DNA of 64,000 nucleotides, taken from positions 1,798,001 through 1,862,000 of the forward strand of contig NC_085889.1 of assembly GCF_035222375.1 (NCBI RefSeq). The letters are read 5' to 3'. Numbering within the stretch: position 1 is the first letter of the stretch; each line of letters starts with the position of its first letter. Shown piece by piece: positions 22,469 to 34,732 of the stretch. Below the pieces are notes generated by a model. That model was given only the letters and a program-made list of their open reading frames with translations. It had not been told where the DNA came from and did no database searches. The position numbers and the translations under genes were made by a program. The DNA is from Podospora pseudocomata. Lineage: Eukaryota > Ascomycota > Sordariomycetes > Sordariales > Podosporaceae.

Positions 22469-25400
22469 ATGGAACAGCCCTTTTCTTCGTCAAAGGTGAC
22501 GGGTTAGTGACGGTTTTGGTTGATTGGGGAGCTCCCAGCTGACTAGTAGTGTTCCTGTATGCAGTCGAGTACTTCGATCCCCACGATGTCTACAAGCTCC
22601 TTGCGCCGGGGTTGATTCCCCGGCTCCCGCTCCGAGACCTCAACTGGCAGTCCCACGCCGGGCCATTGCGATCTATCAACACCCTACACATTGAGCTCCT
22701 ACCATCCGGAGCCGACTGCTCGAATATCTTTACCCCCCTATCCTCTCCAAACCCAAAGGGCGCAAGCTCCACCGATGTCGCGAACCAACCGGCCCGGGAC
22801 GATGGCTTCCAGACCGCCACCATCGCCGGTAGGGGTGGCTCAAGCGACCAGGTGGACTCGACACTTCGTCCACCAGCAGGGCCAGGCAAGGAAAGGAGAC
22901 ATCAAATACCAGGCTTGCGCCGCACACCTTACCTCAAGGTGCTACTAATACGATGCGACGACAACGATACATACAAGTCCACGACGAAGGCTGAAATAAA
23001 GGAGTGGATCAGAGTCAACACACCACCAGCCCAGGGCAAGAGTGGCGCCGAGAACCACGATGCCTTCGAATGGCTGATCATCCATGTGGTCCTCCCAAAC
23101 ACCGTCGCCGCGACCCAGCCGCGGACCACCGGGAAGGTACCCGACTCCAGCGACGTCTCCAAGACGGCGACACTAAAGTGGCGCGGCAGCTCAACATCGT
23201 TGCTGGAGAAATTGCGGACCGACTTCAACGGCTCAGGCAAGGGCGCTGTGGACAGGATCAGGCAGATTCGCATTGGCGTCAACGACGTGCCATATAGTAT
23301 GCTCCCGAGGGTGGTGCCCGCGGTACCTACGGGGTATCGTGAGACCGAGCAGGACAGTGAGGCCGCGTGGGCGGACTTGATCGGGAAGTTCAAGGAGCTC
23401 ATCCTATCCAGCTTCGACACACGCGTCACACAGTACGAAGAGGACATCAAGGAACGAGACGCCCAGAGGAGTTTACCAGGGTGGAATTTCTGCACTTTTT
23501 TCATTCTGAAAGAAGGCCTGGCCAGGGGTTTCGAAAGTGTTGGTCTTGTTGAGGATGCCCTGGTTGGATATGATGAGCTTAGTGTTGGGCTCGACACTAT
23601 CATCCAAGAACAAGCGGCTGCGGGGTCTGCGGAAGCACATGGAGGCGCTCTGCTTCCGTATACCCCGGATCTCAAAGAGACAGCACAAAAGGCTCTCAGT
23701 GAGATCGCTGGCGGTACTCTTGAGTTTGAGGAAGAGGAGGCTGTGGATCTCCAGTCTGGCGAGAAGCAAAAGCTGGATTATTCCGAAAGCATCCCCATCA
23801 CTTCATCCAAAAAGACATACCGAGAGTTGATCTTGGCCAACAATGTGTCTTTATTCGATTTCAGGTGCTACATCTTTGCACGCCAAATCTCTCTGCTCCT
23901 TCGTCTTGGAAATGCATGGTCAACACGAGAGGAACTGGTGGCCAAGCTGAAGGAGCAGCAAGAAATGGTCCCGCGAGGAGTGGCTGCAAAAACACCCGTA
24001 CCCAAGCTGAATGAGGAGCAGGAGAACTTGCTGCAGCTCGCTGAGATCTGCAAACGCACGCTCGAGTTTGTGCCTGCGATTTCGACAGTCATGAGAGAAG
24101 ACATCATTGCGGCCATCATGTCTGCCAAGAAGCACGAAGAAGAAGATGGCGTCAAGCCAGTCCTCGATTCCATGCTCTCCGAGGTTGTGGACAACATGGT
24201 GTCGTCCTTTGCCTTTTCTGTTGCCCAACAGATTCTCGCCCAGACGTCTACCAAGGCGCTGCCTATCCCACCTTCTACCCTTAATGATGCCCATGATCAG
24301 AAGACGTCTATCCCAGACCCGAAAACAACGATGCATCCAGCCCGGACGACGTCCCTTCACGGCCAGGGCACTCAACGGCCACCTCTCAGCCCTGGGTTCC
24401 CGTCTGGGCGCCTGCTTGGTTCTATTGATAGTCCAGCTACGTCGTCATTTCAGAAGGCTGGGCTCGAAGAACTTGCTGCTAGGAGAGCCGAGCTGTATGC
24501 ATTGTCCCGAAATATTTTGGAAGAGTGTGGCAAGAAGCGTGGCTGGTCTGACGGGTGGTCGTCGGTCCCTACGGTAGGGGAAGCTGGGATTGTCGACATG
24601 GAGGAGATTGGCCTTGATGATGATGATGATGATGATGATGCCGAAAAGACCAAGCCGGCTGCAAGAGAAACCGCTGAGGTTTTGCACACGTCGGTTGCCG
24701 GCGTGGGAACCACCCTCCTCCGCACAGCGCTCGACAATAAGGATGACTTTTATCGGCTCTACGAGACGCTCACCGATAAAGCTCTCCGGCACTACACAGT
24801 CGCCCACCACCTGCACTCGGTCCAGGCCTGCATGGCTGATTTGGCGGTGCTCAAGTTTCACCTTGAGGAGTACAAGGACGCAGCTTACTACTTTTACCGC
24901 GTCATTCCCTTCTTTGGAGAGAGCAGCTGGGCCCTCCTTGAGCTTTCCATGCTGGTCATGTATGCGAGGTGTCTAAAGAAGTTGAACAAGTTGGACGATT
25001 ACGTCAACCAAGCACTTCGGCAGCTCCTTTGCAAGGCAGCCGCCGCTGAGAGGGACAGATTGCAGCAAAAGTCACGGTTCAGGAACACCCTTACGTCTGC
25101 GACTCAGTACCCAGAAGCCTCGGCCATCACGGGATTCCTGGCGGACCTGATTTCGGTGTCGGCATCGCTGGAAAAGGATGTGAGGATTCCCCTGACGAGC
25201 CTCTGCTGTGACCTTGCTCTGGACGGGCCACCATTCTACGACGAGGGCCAGGACAGCTTCTCCCTGTTTCTTGACTTTCACAGTCTTTTGGTTGATGAGT
25301 TTGAAGCTGATTCGGTCAGCATCCGCATCACGAGCAAGACTGCAGGGGGCAACAGGGAAATTTGGCTACAGACCGAGAAGCCGGTTACCATCCGGCCAGG

Positions 25401-27270
25401 GCCGAACAAGGTACGAGTGCAGAGCACCACGATGATGGCTGGCACTTTTGAGGTGGATCAGGTTCGTCTGTCCAGCGAGAAGGTATTGCTGCACTACGAA
25501 CGAGATCCCAACCAGCCTGTAGACAAGGGGATTGCAAGCCTGAAAAATCCTCAAGTGGCTGTTTACCAACGAGCTAGCGGCCTTGACGTCCGACTGTCAG
25601 GGACAAAGGACCTGCAGCTCGACAAGAAGAAATCGCTAGATCTTGAGCTATCAACTGGTTGGAACGCCGTCAAGACGTGCGAGATTAAGATTAGGTCCGC
25701 GACTGGTGGGCTGCGGCTGGTCATGAGTGAAGCAGAGGTGATTGGCTCGACACAGGCCACCAAAGCAGAGGGAGGCACCTTCAAATTCGGCGCCATTCCC
25801 GCAAATAGCTCTGTCAAGGTCCGGTTTCCCTTCACCGTTGAGCACGACCTGCTCGATGTCGCTGTCAGGGCGGAGGTTACCTACTCCACCGAGCGTGGGA
25901 GCTTCACCTTCTTCAAGACATCATCTGTACCGATCTCTCTCGCAGTCGAGGTCAACGTTCAGGATATCTTCAAGCACAACGCACTCTTTTCGCGATTTGC
26001 GGTCTCCTCCGCCAGCTCCAGCCCGTTGAGGTTGTTCAAGAGCGAGCTGTTGGGCTCCGAGGTCTTTGACACACATTTTGGCCACTCGCCCAGCCAGCCG
26101 GTGTTGATCTTTCCCAAACAGCCCACCAGCCTGCTGTACAAAATCACGAGAAAGCGCGGGGTTGCCATCGGGCCGAAGACAAACAAGACGCTGTATCTCA
26201 AGCTGTACTACAGCGTCTTGCAGGAAGAGATTGAGGCTCTGTTTGAGAAGACCATCGTTGCCGATTTGGAAGACTCGCCCATGAGGGAGTACGCCAAGCT
26301 GATCGTCTCCAAGGTTCTGGCGGTAGTCCAAGCCCGCCTGTCGGAACACGAGCTTGAGAAAGCGGCGTTGCTGGGGGAGCTGCAGACGAGCTTTTTGGGT
26401 CATGTCAATTGGGAATCGCACTTTACTGGTCTGGGGTCGGCGTCAAACACTCAACAGCAAAAAAGCGGGACCAGCTCCCCTGCTTCTTCTTCTTCTTCTT
26501 CTTCTGGGGAAGACATCTCGTCGGCCACTCTGGCAGATTTTATGACTGCCTTTTTCACCAATCACCCTTTCCTCCCGTTACCGCACTCCGAGTCAATCCC
26601 GGAACCAAACACGATTGTCATCCCGGTTGATGTACCCCCAGTAGCAATAGTTCACACGGCCGACTTGAGGGTTTCATCGTCTCAACCTCCAGTGGTGAAC
26701 GGGACGGACGCTAGCGATGGCAGTCCTACGTTCGTGATTAACCAGCTCCTCCCTACCACCCTCCACCTAAAATGGACGCGGATGTGGGACACTGACCTGT
26801 CCACTTCGTCTCTGTCTCAAGACCTGGAGTTCGGGTATGAGATCACTGCCCCGGGGGATAGCTGGCTGCTTGGGGGGAGGAGGAAGGGGCATTTTGTTAT
26901 ACCGGCTGTGGACGATGATGATGCAGAGGAAAAGTTGAGTTCGACGGCGGAGACGGAGGCGGAGATACCTGTTGTTTTGGTGCCTTTGAGGGAGGGGTAT
27001 TTGCCTTGGCCCGGGGTGGAGATTAGGGAGGTTAGGGCGGGAGGAGAAAATGGGAATGGGACGGGGGAGAATAGTCCTGTGGTGAATGTTGCTGGGGGAG
27101 TGCATTGCGAGACGGATTATAGGAACTTGGGGGAGACGGTGGAGGTTGTGGGGGATCGGGGGAGGGTTACGGTTAGTTTGGATGTTAGTGATGGTGGGGG
27201 GGATAGGGGGGGTCCGATGGTGCTGGAGTGTGAGGGGGGGGGATGGGGGGTTGGGAGGGTTGTTGCTTAG
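22469..27270 (+). CDS. TRS130: TRAPP II complex subunit Trs130/TRAPPC10
   Basis: Large subunit of the TRAPPII tethering complex and Rab11/Ypt31 exchange factor of the late Golgi. Predicted 1579 aa. A 34-nt first exon (22469..22502) encodes MEQPFSSSKVT. A 62-nt intron (22503..22564) is followed by one 4.7-kb exon (22565..27270). The splice restores the family start VEYFDPHDVYKLLAPGL and keeps phase. The N-terminal Trs130 helical domain contains LPGWNFCTFFILKEGLARGFESVGLVEDAL, shown here only by its first and last blocks LPGWNFCTFF and FESVGLVEDAL. The C-terminal half is predicted beta-rich (Ig-like). A (GAT)n run gives poly-Asp near residue 690, and a Ser run follows near residue 1310. Frame and length suggest it is functional. 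Confidence 0.92.
24614..24640 (+). repeat. (GAT)n microsatellite encoding poly-Asp
   Basis: A run of GAT codons inside TRS130, in an acidic linker between the N-terminal helical part and the rest. Confidence 0.8.
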
Positions 27271-28258
27271 ACTACGTATGATGGGGGATGTTGTGACTAG
27301 CAGAGGAAGGTTCAGGTATGGTTAATATTCTTAATCGAGAAGGTCTTCTTGACTGCTTTACCAACTGTGTAGCGTGGGGTATTGTTTATGAGCTTGGCAG
27401 GGGCGACCGGATGAGCAGAGTGAGTACTGCAGGTATGCGCATAAGGTCTCTTGTCAGATGCGCCTACACAGTTCTGCGGGTAGGCCCGTCTGCCTAGACA
27501 CTCCGAATTAGCTACCACCAATCATCCACGGCGTCACTGCTCTAGGTTGATATCATGATCTCCGGTCATCGGCAGACAAATCTAGATTCTAACATCCGAC
27601 CGGCGACCGGCCGCATGAAAGAAATACCACCCGACTTTGGCCCCAGCGGGAGACAGATCATCTGGCTGACTACTCTCATGACTAAGGGGGTTTCCAAAGC
27701 CGAGGTTGCACGAGTTCAGGGATAGAGATGCCCGCCTTTTGCGCCACATTTCGATATTATATGTGTATGTGTGTGTATCATTTATTCGCTGCGGGTCACA
27801 CACTATTACCCAGTTACAGGCGGAATTCGGGGTTGGGGGTACGAGGCTCGGAAAGTCGGAAGAGTTGAGTGTCACGAATGGAGATTAGGTACCTGATGAC
27901 AGATATGTGGGAGACACAGCAGGTCGGGCTATGAGTAAGCGAATGCAGGTTTTGAGACTTGGGGCTGGCTGGGCTGGGTGGTATGACCTCAGTTTTGGAG
28001 TGGGAAGGCTGTGAGAGGGGGTTAGTAATGGGGTGTGGGTGTGTCTCGGCCTCGGTTGTCAAATGTAGAGTGATCAATGGTTGATGGGGGCAGAATTGTT
28101 GAAGGCTTTCTCGTTTCTGGTGCAAAATTGCTGGGTTGAGGGAGCAGAAGGTGAGTGTTGAGATGGGTTACCTATATAACGGATGAGATGTGGATTTTTC
28201 GCCCCCTTGGATTTTGTTGCAAGTTTCACAGCTTTTTTATTTCTTTGTCTCATAAGAA
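27271..28258. other. Intergenic region between TRS130 and the second Zn2Cys6 gene
   Basis: About 1 kb with no recognisable gene. A short TGTGTATGTGTGTGTAT stretch lies near 27761. The downstream part should be the promoter of the regulator. Confidence 0.45.
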
Positions 28259-30471
28259 ATGGCTGAGGCATCGTCATCGTCACATCCAGCGAGGAAGAGA
28301 AGGCCCCATAAAAGGAGTCGACATGGCTGTCTGACATGCAAGCAGCGGCATATTCGATGTGACGAGCTCAAACCGGTCTGGTGGGCACAAGCTTTGATCT
28401 ACCTATGTCTTGTGCGTATGGCTAACGGGAGTAGCACCAACTGTCTGACACGTGGGGGGGAATGCGGTTATGCTGCTGAAGGAGCCAGGGGTGCATCTGA
28501 TTCCCCTTCGTCGGCAGCTGCAACAATGCAACCGCCTCTGGTAGCGTACCCAAGCTCACCGGCAAATCCATTTGATACATTGCCTATCAAAATGCCATAT
28601 CGGTCGTTGGAGCTGTTCAATCACTGTATGGATCCAGCATGCATGTTGACTTGATAAAGGGGGTGAGGCTGATATTCAGGGGGAAAGTTGCCAACTATCG
28701 GATCTTCAGCCGGACGGCTGTACCGAAGAGTGCGAGTTCCCAGTGGTTAGTTACATCCTCCTTACTTGACAAGAATGGGCAATATAGCTGAGAGAACAGT
28801 GTCGGAATCGCCCTCTCCAATCCAGACACGTTTCGAGCCTGTCTCATCATGAGTGCGCTGCACTATTCCCGAATCAGTGGCGGCCTAAGGGAGTCCGAGA
28901 TGGAAGAGACGTACTTGTATCACAAGCTCGAGGCGATGAGGACTCTAAACAGCAAAGTTACAGACTTGGAAACGTGCACTAGTGATGGGTGTCTGAGCTT
29001 GATTGCTGGATTAGCTTTGGCTGAGGTAATACCGTTGTTCTTCTTAGGCCTGTATCGCACTGCTAACAATCTTAAGGGTGGCATGGGTGACCCAACTGCC
29101 GCCGAGGCACATATCAATGGTCTCTGTACTTTGATCGACATGAAGCGCCCCGAGGAATGGCAGCATCGGTTCTATGGGATGCTTCAACGAATCATTCTGA
29201 TGTAAGTTGAATACATCGTTACCAATCCCAGGCAGATTTCAATCTTTCGAACTTCTGCTTCACTTTTCCGATGTCTGTACTAAATGTTTATTAAAAGGGC
29301 TGGCAGTTACATTGCTGCATCCAGGGACCCGTTTCTAGAATCACACATCATCGAAACCGACGACATGACCCTCTGCTATCCCCATCCATATTTCACCAAA
29401 CCCACACCAACCCTGTTATCAACTGCTCAAGTCCAAGCCACTAGCCTTTCGCCCTTCTATCTGACCTCCACACCCTGTCTCGAGGCCTGCAAAGCCGATG
29501 TTGAGGGAGAAGTACTATTCAACGTCCTTGAGCGCCTCACCTCAATCTGCTTCACGCCATACGACAACAATAACAGCGAGACGACTTCACTCCTCCTCTC
29601 AGACACAGAGTCTTACATCGCCAGCCTGCTCTTTCAACCAGACCCTTCCTCGTCTTCACCATCCAAAGCTTCAACTCACAAGGACCGGCATCATAAAAAG
29701 AGCAAGAGAAAAGGCCACCCATACAGTCAAGCGCCACCAATCTACTACCCAAGCTCAAGCCGTGCCTGGGCCGCAGCCGGTTACCTCTACACCCATCTCA
29801 TATTATCCCCTCTCTGGGCCCAAACCCACCAAGACGAGACCATAGACCCCGACCTCCTCTGGCATCTCCTCAACACCCTCCGAGAAGACATTACCAAAAC
29901 CGAAGCAGCCATGAAAATCGGCGCCTACAGCCCAGAGCTGTGGATATGGGAGGTTGTCATAGCCGCCTACACCGTCCGTGTGTCTCTCCAGAGACAACAA
30001 CAACAACAACAACAACAACCAATGACGACGGGCTTGGCAAGTGTAGCTGAGGACATCTTCAGCACTACATCATCAGAAGTTTTATCAACCTCTCAAATAA
30101 TCATCTGGCCCGGCCTCACCTACGCCGAAAGTTCAGATTCTTCATCTTCTTCGCAGGATGGTAGCGGTGCTTCTTCACCGTCTCACGACAATCCCGAGCG
30201 AGGGCCCGGAATTCCCAGCCAACCGCACACTTATATTCCTCCTGTGTCACCTCCACCAAAGGATCACCTCCATTCCCTCAAGCTATTCTTCCGTCAGAAG
30301 ATCGCCGTATGGAGCCAGACAACCAGGGTTGCGGATTGGGAAGGGGCCAGGCAAATGCTGACTAGAATCGTGTGGCCCAATCAAAGCGCCGGCCAACTCA
30401 CAAGTTATTCTGAAAGGCTAGATATGATCATGAAGACAATTTGGTACGAGGCCTGTCTTCGGTTGCAATGA
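28259..30471 (+). CDS. Zn2Cys6 fungal-specific transcription factor (intron-rich)
   Basis: Predicted nuclear regulator. The zinc cluster is completed by splicing: exon 1 (28259..28380) gives CLTCKQRHIRCDELKPV and exon 2 (from 28435) gives C-TNCLTRGGEC, placing cysteines at about 24, 27, 34, 41, 44 and 51. Further introns are likely at 28626..28679, about 28746..28792 (GAG acceptor, least certain), 29026..29076 and 29202..29297. With these the frame is open to 30471 and joins to LSNPDTFRACLIMSALHYSR, typical of the fungal-specific regulatory domain. A poly-Gln run (near 29996..30018) and a Ser/Asp-rich linker follow. If the uncertain third intron is wrong the gene may be broken. The regulated pathway is unknown. 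Confidence 0.7.
29994..30019 (+). repeat. (CAA)n microsatellite encoding poly-Gln
   Basis: A run of CAA codons in the last exon of the second Zn2Cys6 factor. Confidence 0.75.
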
Positions 30472-30659
30472 GGTGTTCCCGTTGTAAACCACGAGCTTGA
30501 CGTCAAGCACGCAATGTTTGGTACCCCTAAATCACAATACAGGGTTTCAATGGTCACGTTTGGAACCGCGTGCTTCTGAGGACAACCAAACCATCTAGAA
30601 GAACGGGCACGGTCGAGGAATTCTTTTGATATGAGGATGAGAATTCTGGTGGGGAGATA

Positions 30660-32010
30660 ATGCCGATCATGTATATAAATGCACCAAAGCCTGCTTCATT
30701 TTTGCTTACTTTGGCACCCGTAAAAAATCCCCAAGGTAGCACGATGACTGTACCCCTTCTTTCTGCTTTCGACGACCCCCCGCTGCGCTGGCTTGACTTC
30801 CCACTGGCTCCTCTTCGGTCCCGGGATATCACGGCATCTGAAGAACTGCGGCGAGTGAAGGAGCTCCCTGATCGGCCTCTTGACGGTGGCCTTCGAGTTC
30901 GGGATGGCGATCTAGGTGAAGGTGATCGTCTCCTCTTTGTAGACCTCGTAGATCGACGATGGGTTTGATGTCTTGACTGCCCATGCATGATGAATCCAGC
31001 ACGGCTGAAACCCAATCCAGTGGGTCATCATCAGTTCGCAGGTACGGCAAAACCCAGGATGGATCAGGTCGACCCTTAAGAACCTGGGATATGTCGGGCA
31101 GTTGGGTAAATTCAGGACTCAGTCCCAGATTCCAGTTGCCCACGTCACTAGGTACGTTCAGGCAAGTCTTGGGGACTCTCCTCGCTGTCGGGTGGTCCTC
31201 CGCGGTGGCCGGCAATAGCGCACGCCAGCCTAATCCAGAAGACTTGGCCCAATCCTTCGCAGTTCGACCCTCAGAATCTTGTGCCTCGAGGTCAGAATCG
31301 TACCGAAACACTTGGTTGACCATCTCTGGATCCTCCGTCGCCACAGCGTACATCAGCAAGGTCATTCCCGGAACCCAAGTCAGCTTTTTGCCGTCACGGG
31401 TTATTGGAAGGCTTTGCATGATGTGTGACATTACACCATAGCGCTCGGTTCCTGCACCATAGATGGGGGTTATCATCACGTCAAAAAACCCCAACCAAGC
31501 AATAGGGCCATGTCCTCGGGCCTGGTTGTAACTCGCCTTGACGCCCAGGACATTCTCTGCGCCACACTACAGGTGTGCAAGCTTGCAATGCCTGTGAGAA
31601 TGTGGTGAGGTACTCCTGTGGCTTCCTCCATAATTGCCGACCTGGAAAATCTTGTGCCCAGCTGAGTCCATCCCGAATCGAACAAGCTCATCTTCCGTGG
31701 TGCTAGGAGTTCCTGAAGCGTCCAACCACGTGTGGCTGTGGCAGACCTGATCCAACTGCCCTTGATGTACGTCGGAGAGGTAAGCGTAGCAAATTGCTGA
31801 CTTTTCGTACCAACAAAACATGGGGTTGATGGCTTCGCTCAGCTCAACCGCGCGCTTGTCTTGCCGATACATCATGTGTCGATCCAACTGTAGGCAATGC
31901 CATCTTTGCAAGCTTGCCCACAGCAAAGTTCTAGCTTTTCCTTGCGATTGATGTCACATTGATCCAATGATTGCATGTCTTGGAATGATAACTCCTCATC
32001 TTTCGAGGCA
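30660..32010 (-). pseudogene. Broken HET-domain (heterokaryon incompatibility) gene
   Basis: A fossil of a HET-E/HET-D-like gene, with the order of conserved blocks preserved on the minus strand. Blocks seen are a WIDT-type segment, AVELSEAINPMFCWYEKS with ICYAYLSDVH, a GVPHHILTGIASLHTCSVAQRMSWASRR block, shown by ILTGIASLHTCSVAQRMSW, and a FDVMITPIYGAG segment. A tail containing an ankyrin-like MTLLMYAVATEDPEMV stretch follows. The blocks fall in different frames with several breaks, so no full protein is encoded. The family controls non-self recognition and cell death in filamentous fungi. Age appears moderate because many blocks remain readable. Confidence 0.7.
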
Positions 32011-32726
32011 CTTGGTGCGAGCGTTGATGAGCCGCATTTCCCTCGCCGTAGATCTTGAGGTTTTGATTGTGGTGAGGTATACGAGGTACTAACGTACGAC
32101 CATAGAGCAAACAAAAGATCGGGTGGCGACTGTGCCCTGTCTAAGGTCTGGGAGGCGGTTACTGAGTTTGGGCTATGGTGGGAGGTTAAGTATCCTTGGG
32201 TTGGGAAACTGTGCCTTGCGCGGCTGCCCCGCCTCTGACTCCCCATACATGCATACATATGAGCCCGTGAATGGCGTTTTGGTGTCACAGCGACTTCAGG
32301 TACATAGAAACTATAAAAATTCTCCAACAGTTGTTGTCCCGTGGGATGTGGGTGATTACTGAGTACCTAGGTAAGGTAAGCGAAATTTACAGGGCGTGTG
32401 AGTGTGATGGAGCATAGCATAGGTTCCTACCATAGGAAAGATTTCGTGAAGCTCAGGCATCATAGTATATCAATCTTCCCACGCTGGCAGTGCCACCGCT
32501 CTGATGTAGGTACTTTAGCTGTTGCCTGAAAATGGCTTCAGCTCAGGTTTCACCTTTGGGTGAGTTCGCCAACCGCCCATGGGTTGGTGTCTGTGATCTG
32601 GCAGGTCTTCAAGTGTACGTTGGTTGAATTAGTACCTTGATCAACTACGCAAAGGATTCTTAAAATTCCGTCTTGTATGGTAACTCTCAACGATAACCAA
32701 AATCAAATTTATTTTATCACTTATCT
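32011..32726. other. Gene-free stretch beyond the HET fossil
   Basis: May contain the decayed 5' end of the HET gene (to about 32330) and 3' flank of the transporter gene. No intact feature is visible. Confidence 0.4.
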
Positions 32727-34478
32727 CTATGCAGCCGGCTCGTCCTCCTTCAAAGTCTGCTCATCATTCAACTTTGGATTCCGCAACGTCGACGCAAAAG
32801 CAATCAGCGGCACACACAAACAAATCCCCGTAATCGTCAACAGCCTCTGGGCGTACTTGTAAGAGTCGATCAACGCCTGCCGCTCGGGCGTGCCCACAGG
32901 GTACTGCTTCGCAAAGGCAAATGGATTCCCGTAAGCAGATGTTGCCAAGGTCTCATTGTTGAATCCCTCCATCCGCCAGGCAAGCTGGTTTGGCAAGACC
33001 TGAGTCCATATCCCGCCCGAGACAGCACCGCCAAACGCAGATCCGAGGTTGTAAGTGGCGAGGTAGAGGCCCGTCATGACAGCGAGATTCTCGTGCTTCA
33101 GCGCCACTTGAAGAGAGGCCTGCGCCGGGTAGGGAAACATGCCACCGGCGATACCCAAAACAACCTGGGCGCCAACAACACCAGCTCGGCTGGACATGTC
33201 GGTATCACCTCGATACTTGATGAGGAGACCGAAAGCAACCATGAAGAGGCATGTTCCAACGACGATAAAGACTTTCAGCCGGCGGACCTTGTATACGACA
33301 AATCCGAGAACGGTGCCGGTGAGAACACTGAAAAATGTGTAGAAGGAAGACACCCGAGTGGCCGTCATGACATCGAAATCGAAAGCAACGACCAGAACCG
33401 AATACAAGTAGTCGCCTTGCATATACCACGCCCAATTCAGCATCAAGGCGATTCCGAGGGCGGCCCACACGGCTCGATCCTTCATGAGTGTGAATGGCAC
33501 AAGCGGTTGGGGGGTATAGAGCTGCCACCCAATGAAGAGCGGTATCGCGGTGAAGCCAGCTATCAACGGGCCAAGGACATGAGCGCTGGTCCAGGAAGTC
33601 TTGAAGCCACCTGCCAGCGTGACAGGTACCAAGAGCAAAGCGAAGACAGCAATCATGAGAATGATTCCGATGACATCGAGGCGCCAGAACAAGTACGCAA
33701 AAAATTTGCCCCAGGGGAGAGCTTTGATCGGGTCGACGTATCCATCCATCACATGTGACCTGCGGGCTCGACGGCCAGTTACCAGGAGACTGATGATCAG
33801 AGGCATGGCGCACACCGGATAGATGATACACCACATGCCGATGGCCCATCGCCAAGTTGTGACAGCAAGCACGGCCGAAGAAATGTTTCCGCTGACCCAA
33901 GTCAATACGAGGAACGAGGCGTTCGGGATGTAACTGAACAGCAGGCGAGCTCGGGTGGTGGTGATGTCGGCAACGATAACCTCGAGCAGTAAGATGATCA
34001 TGGTGTATCCAATCTGGTAGATGAGCGCCCCAGTGGCAAATGTTTCGACATTTTGTGAAGTTGCCTCCAAGACGGTGCCGAGAGTGTAGAAAAAGACTGA
34101 CAAACACACAAGCTCGACACGGCCAAAGATGTCGGCGATCCTGGCTGAGGTGGGTTGTGCTGCGGCGGCGATGACGGAGCGTAAAACGTTGACAGTTGCC
34201 AACAGCGAGTGCTTGGAGAAAGAAGCCGTGGCATTAGGCTGGTAAGCGTAGCGGAGCATGCCATCGAGACCATAGGCAAAGGCAATTATGAAGACGCCAA
34301 AGAAGATGAAGACGTAGTCGGCCTTGGTGAGAACCGAAGCCAGGGCCTCAGCACGGCGGACACCAGGAGACTTTTCATCAGACAGAGCTGCTGCCGGCAA
34401 CGGTGGGGCTTCTTTTGTTGTCGGCGAAGATTCCGCCCTGTCCGTCGTGGGATCATCATCACTGCCTTTGGTAGCCAT
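32727..34478 (-). CDS. MFS siderophore-iron transporter (Arn/Sit family)
   Basis: Predicted plasma-membrane or vesicular importer of ferric siderophores, 583 aa without introns. The cytosolic N-terminus is Ser/Thr/Pro- and acid-rich. About 14 membrane segments follow, starting [20 protein letters not shown]. Family features are the TM1 [13 protein letters not shown] block, [12 protein letters not shown] in the TM2-TM3 loop, the [16 protein letters not shown] block, and the late loop between the last segments ([19 protein letters not shown]). The C-terminus is acidic. I saw no ATCWGATAA-type site of the SREA iron repressor in the short upstream region, so iron control is not supported by the sequence. 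The HRQ gene lies immediately upstream, same strand. Confidence 0.88.
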   Translation of the reverse strand: MATKGSDDDPTTDRAESSPTTKEAPPLPAAALSDEKSPGVRRAEALASVLTKADYVFIFFGVFIIAFAYGLDGMLRYAYQPNATASFSKHSLLATVNVLRSVIAAAAQPTSARIADIFGRVELVCLSVFFYTLGTVLEATSQNVETFATGALIYQIGYTMIILLLEVIVADITTTRARLLFSYIPNASFLVLTWVSGNISSAVLAVTTWRWAIGMWCIIYPVCAMPLIISLLVTGRRARRSHVMDGYVDPIKALPWGKFFAYLFWRLDVIGIILMIAVFALLLVPVTLAGGFKTSWTSAHVLGPLIAGFTAIPLFIGWQLYTPQPLVPFTLMKDRAVWAALGIALMLNWAWYMQGDYLYSVLVVAFDFDVMTATRVSSFYTFFSVLTGTVLGFVVYKVRRLKVFIVVGTCLFMVAFGLLIKYRGDTDMSSRAGVVGAQVVLGIAGGMFPYPAQASLQVALKHENLAVMTGLYLATYNLGSAFGGAVSGGIWTQVLPNQLAWRMEGFNNETLATSAYGNPFAFAKQYPVGTPERQALIDSYKYAQRLLTITGICLCVPLIAFASTLRNPKLNDEQTLKEDEPAA

Positions 34479-34732
34479 GGCGAACGGAAGCTGTGCCCGG
34501 GGGCCGAGGGAGAAAATGACCGGGCAGCGGGTTGCCCTGGACGTGTCTAAAAAGGTAGGTTAACGTAGGCCAGGTTTTCCCAACGACAAAACAATTTTAG
34601 GACCATGGAACAAAAATCTGCAGCATTCGTGTTTGGCGCCGCCATTGTCGAAACTCTAATACCATGACATCATGACCCACCTTCCGTACTTCGATATCAA
34701 AGCCACCAGAGCAGGTACGAGTTCCTCTTCCG

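Noticed and set aside
32090-32110. Short match to the 5' end of fungal 5S rRNA (TACGACCATAG)
   Set aside because: Similarity stops after about ten bases and the stretch lies near the decayed HET gene, so it is probably chance.
33205-34107. 300-aa frame inside the siderophore transporter
   Set aside because: Same-strand alternative frame with no domain logic; the transporter frame is intact.
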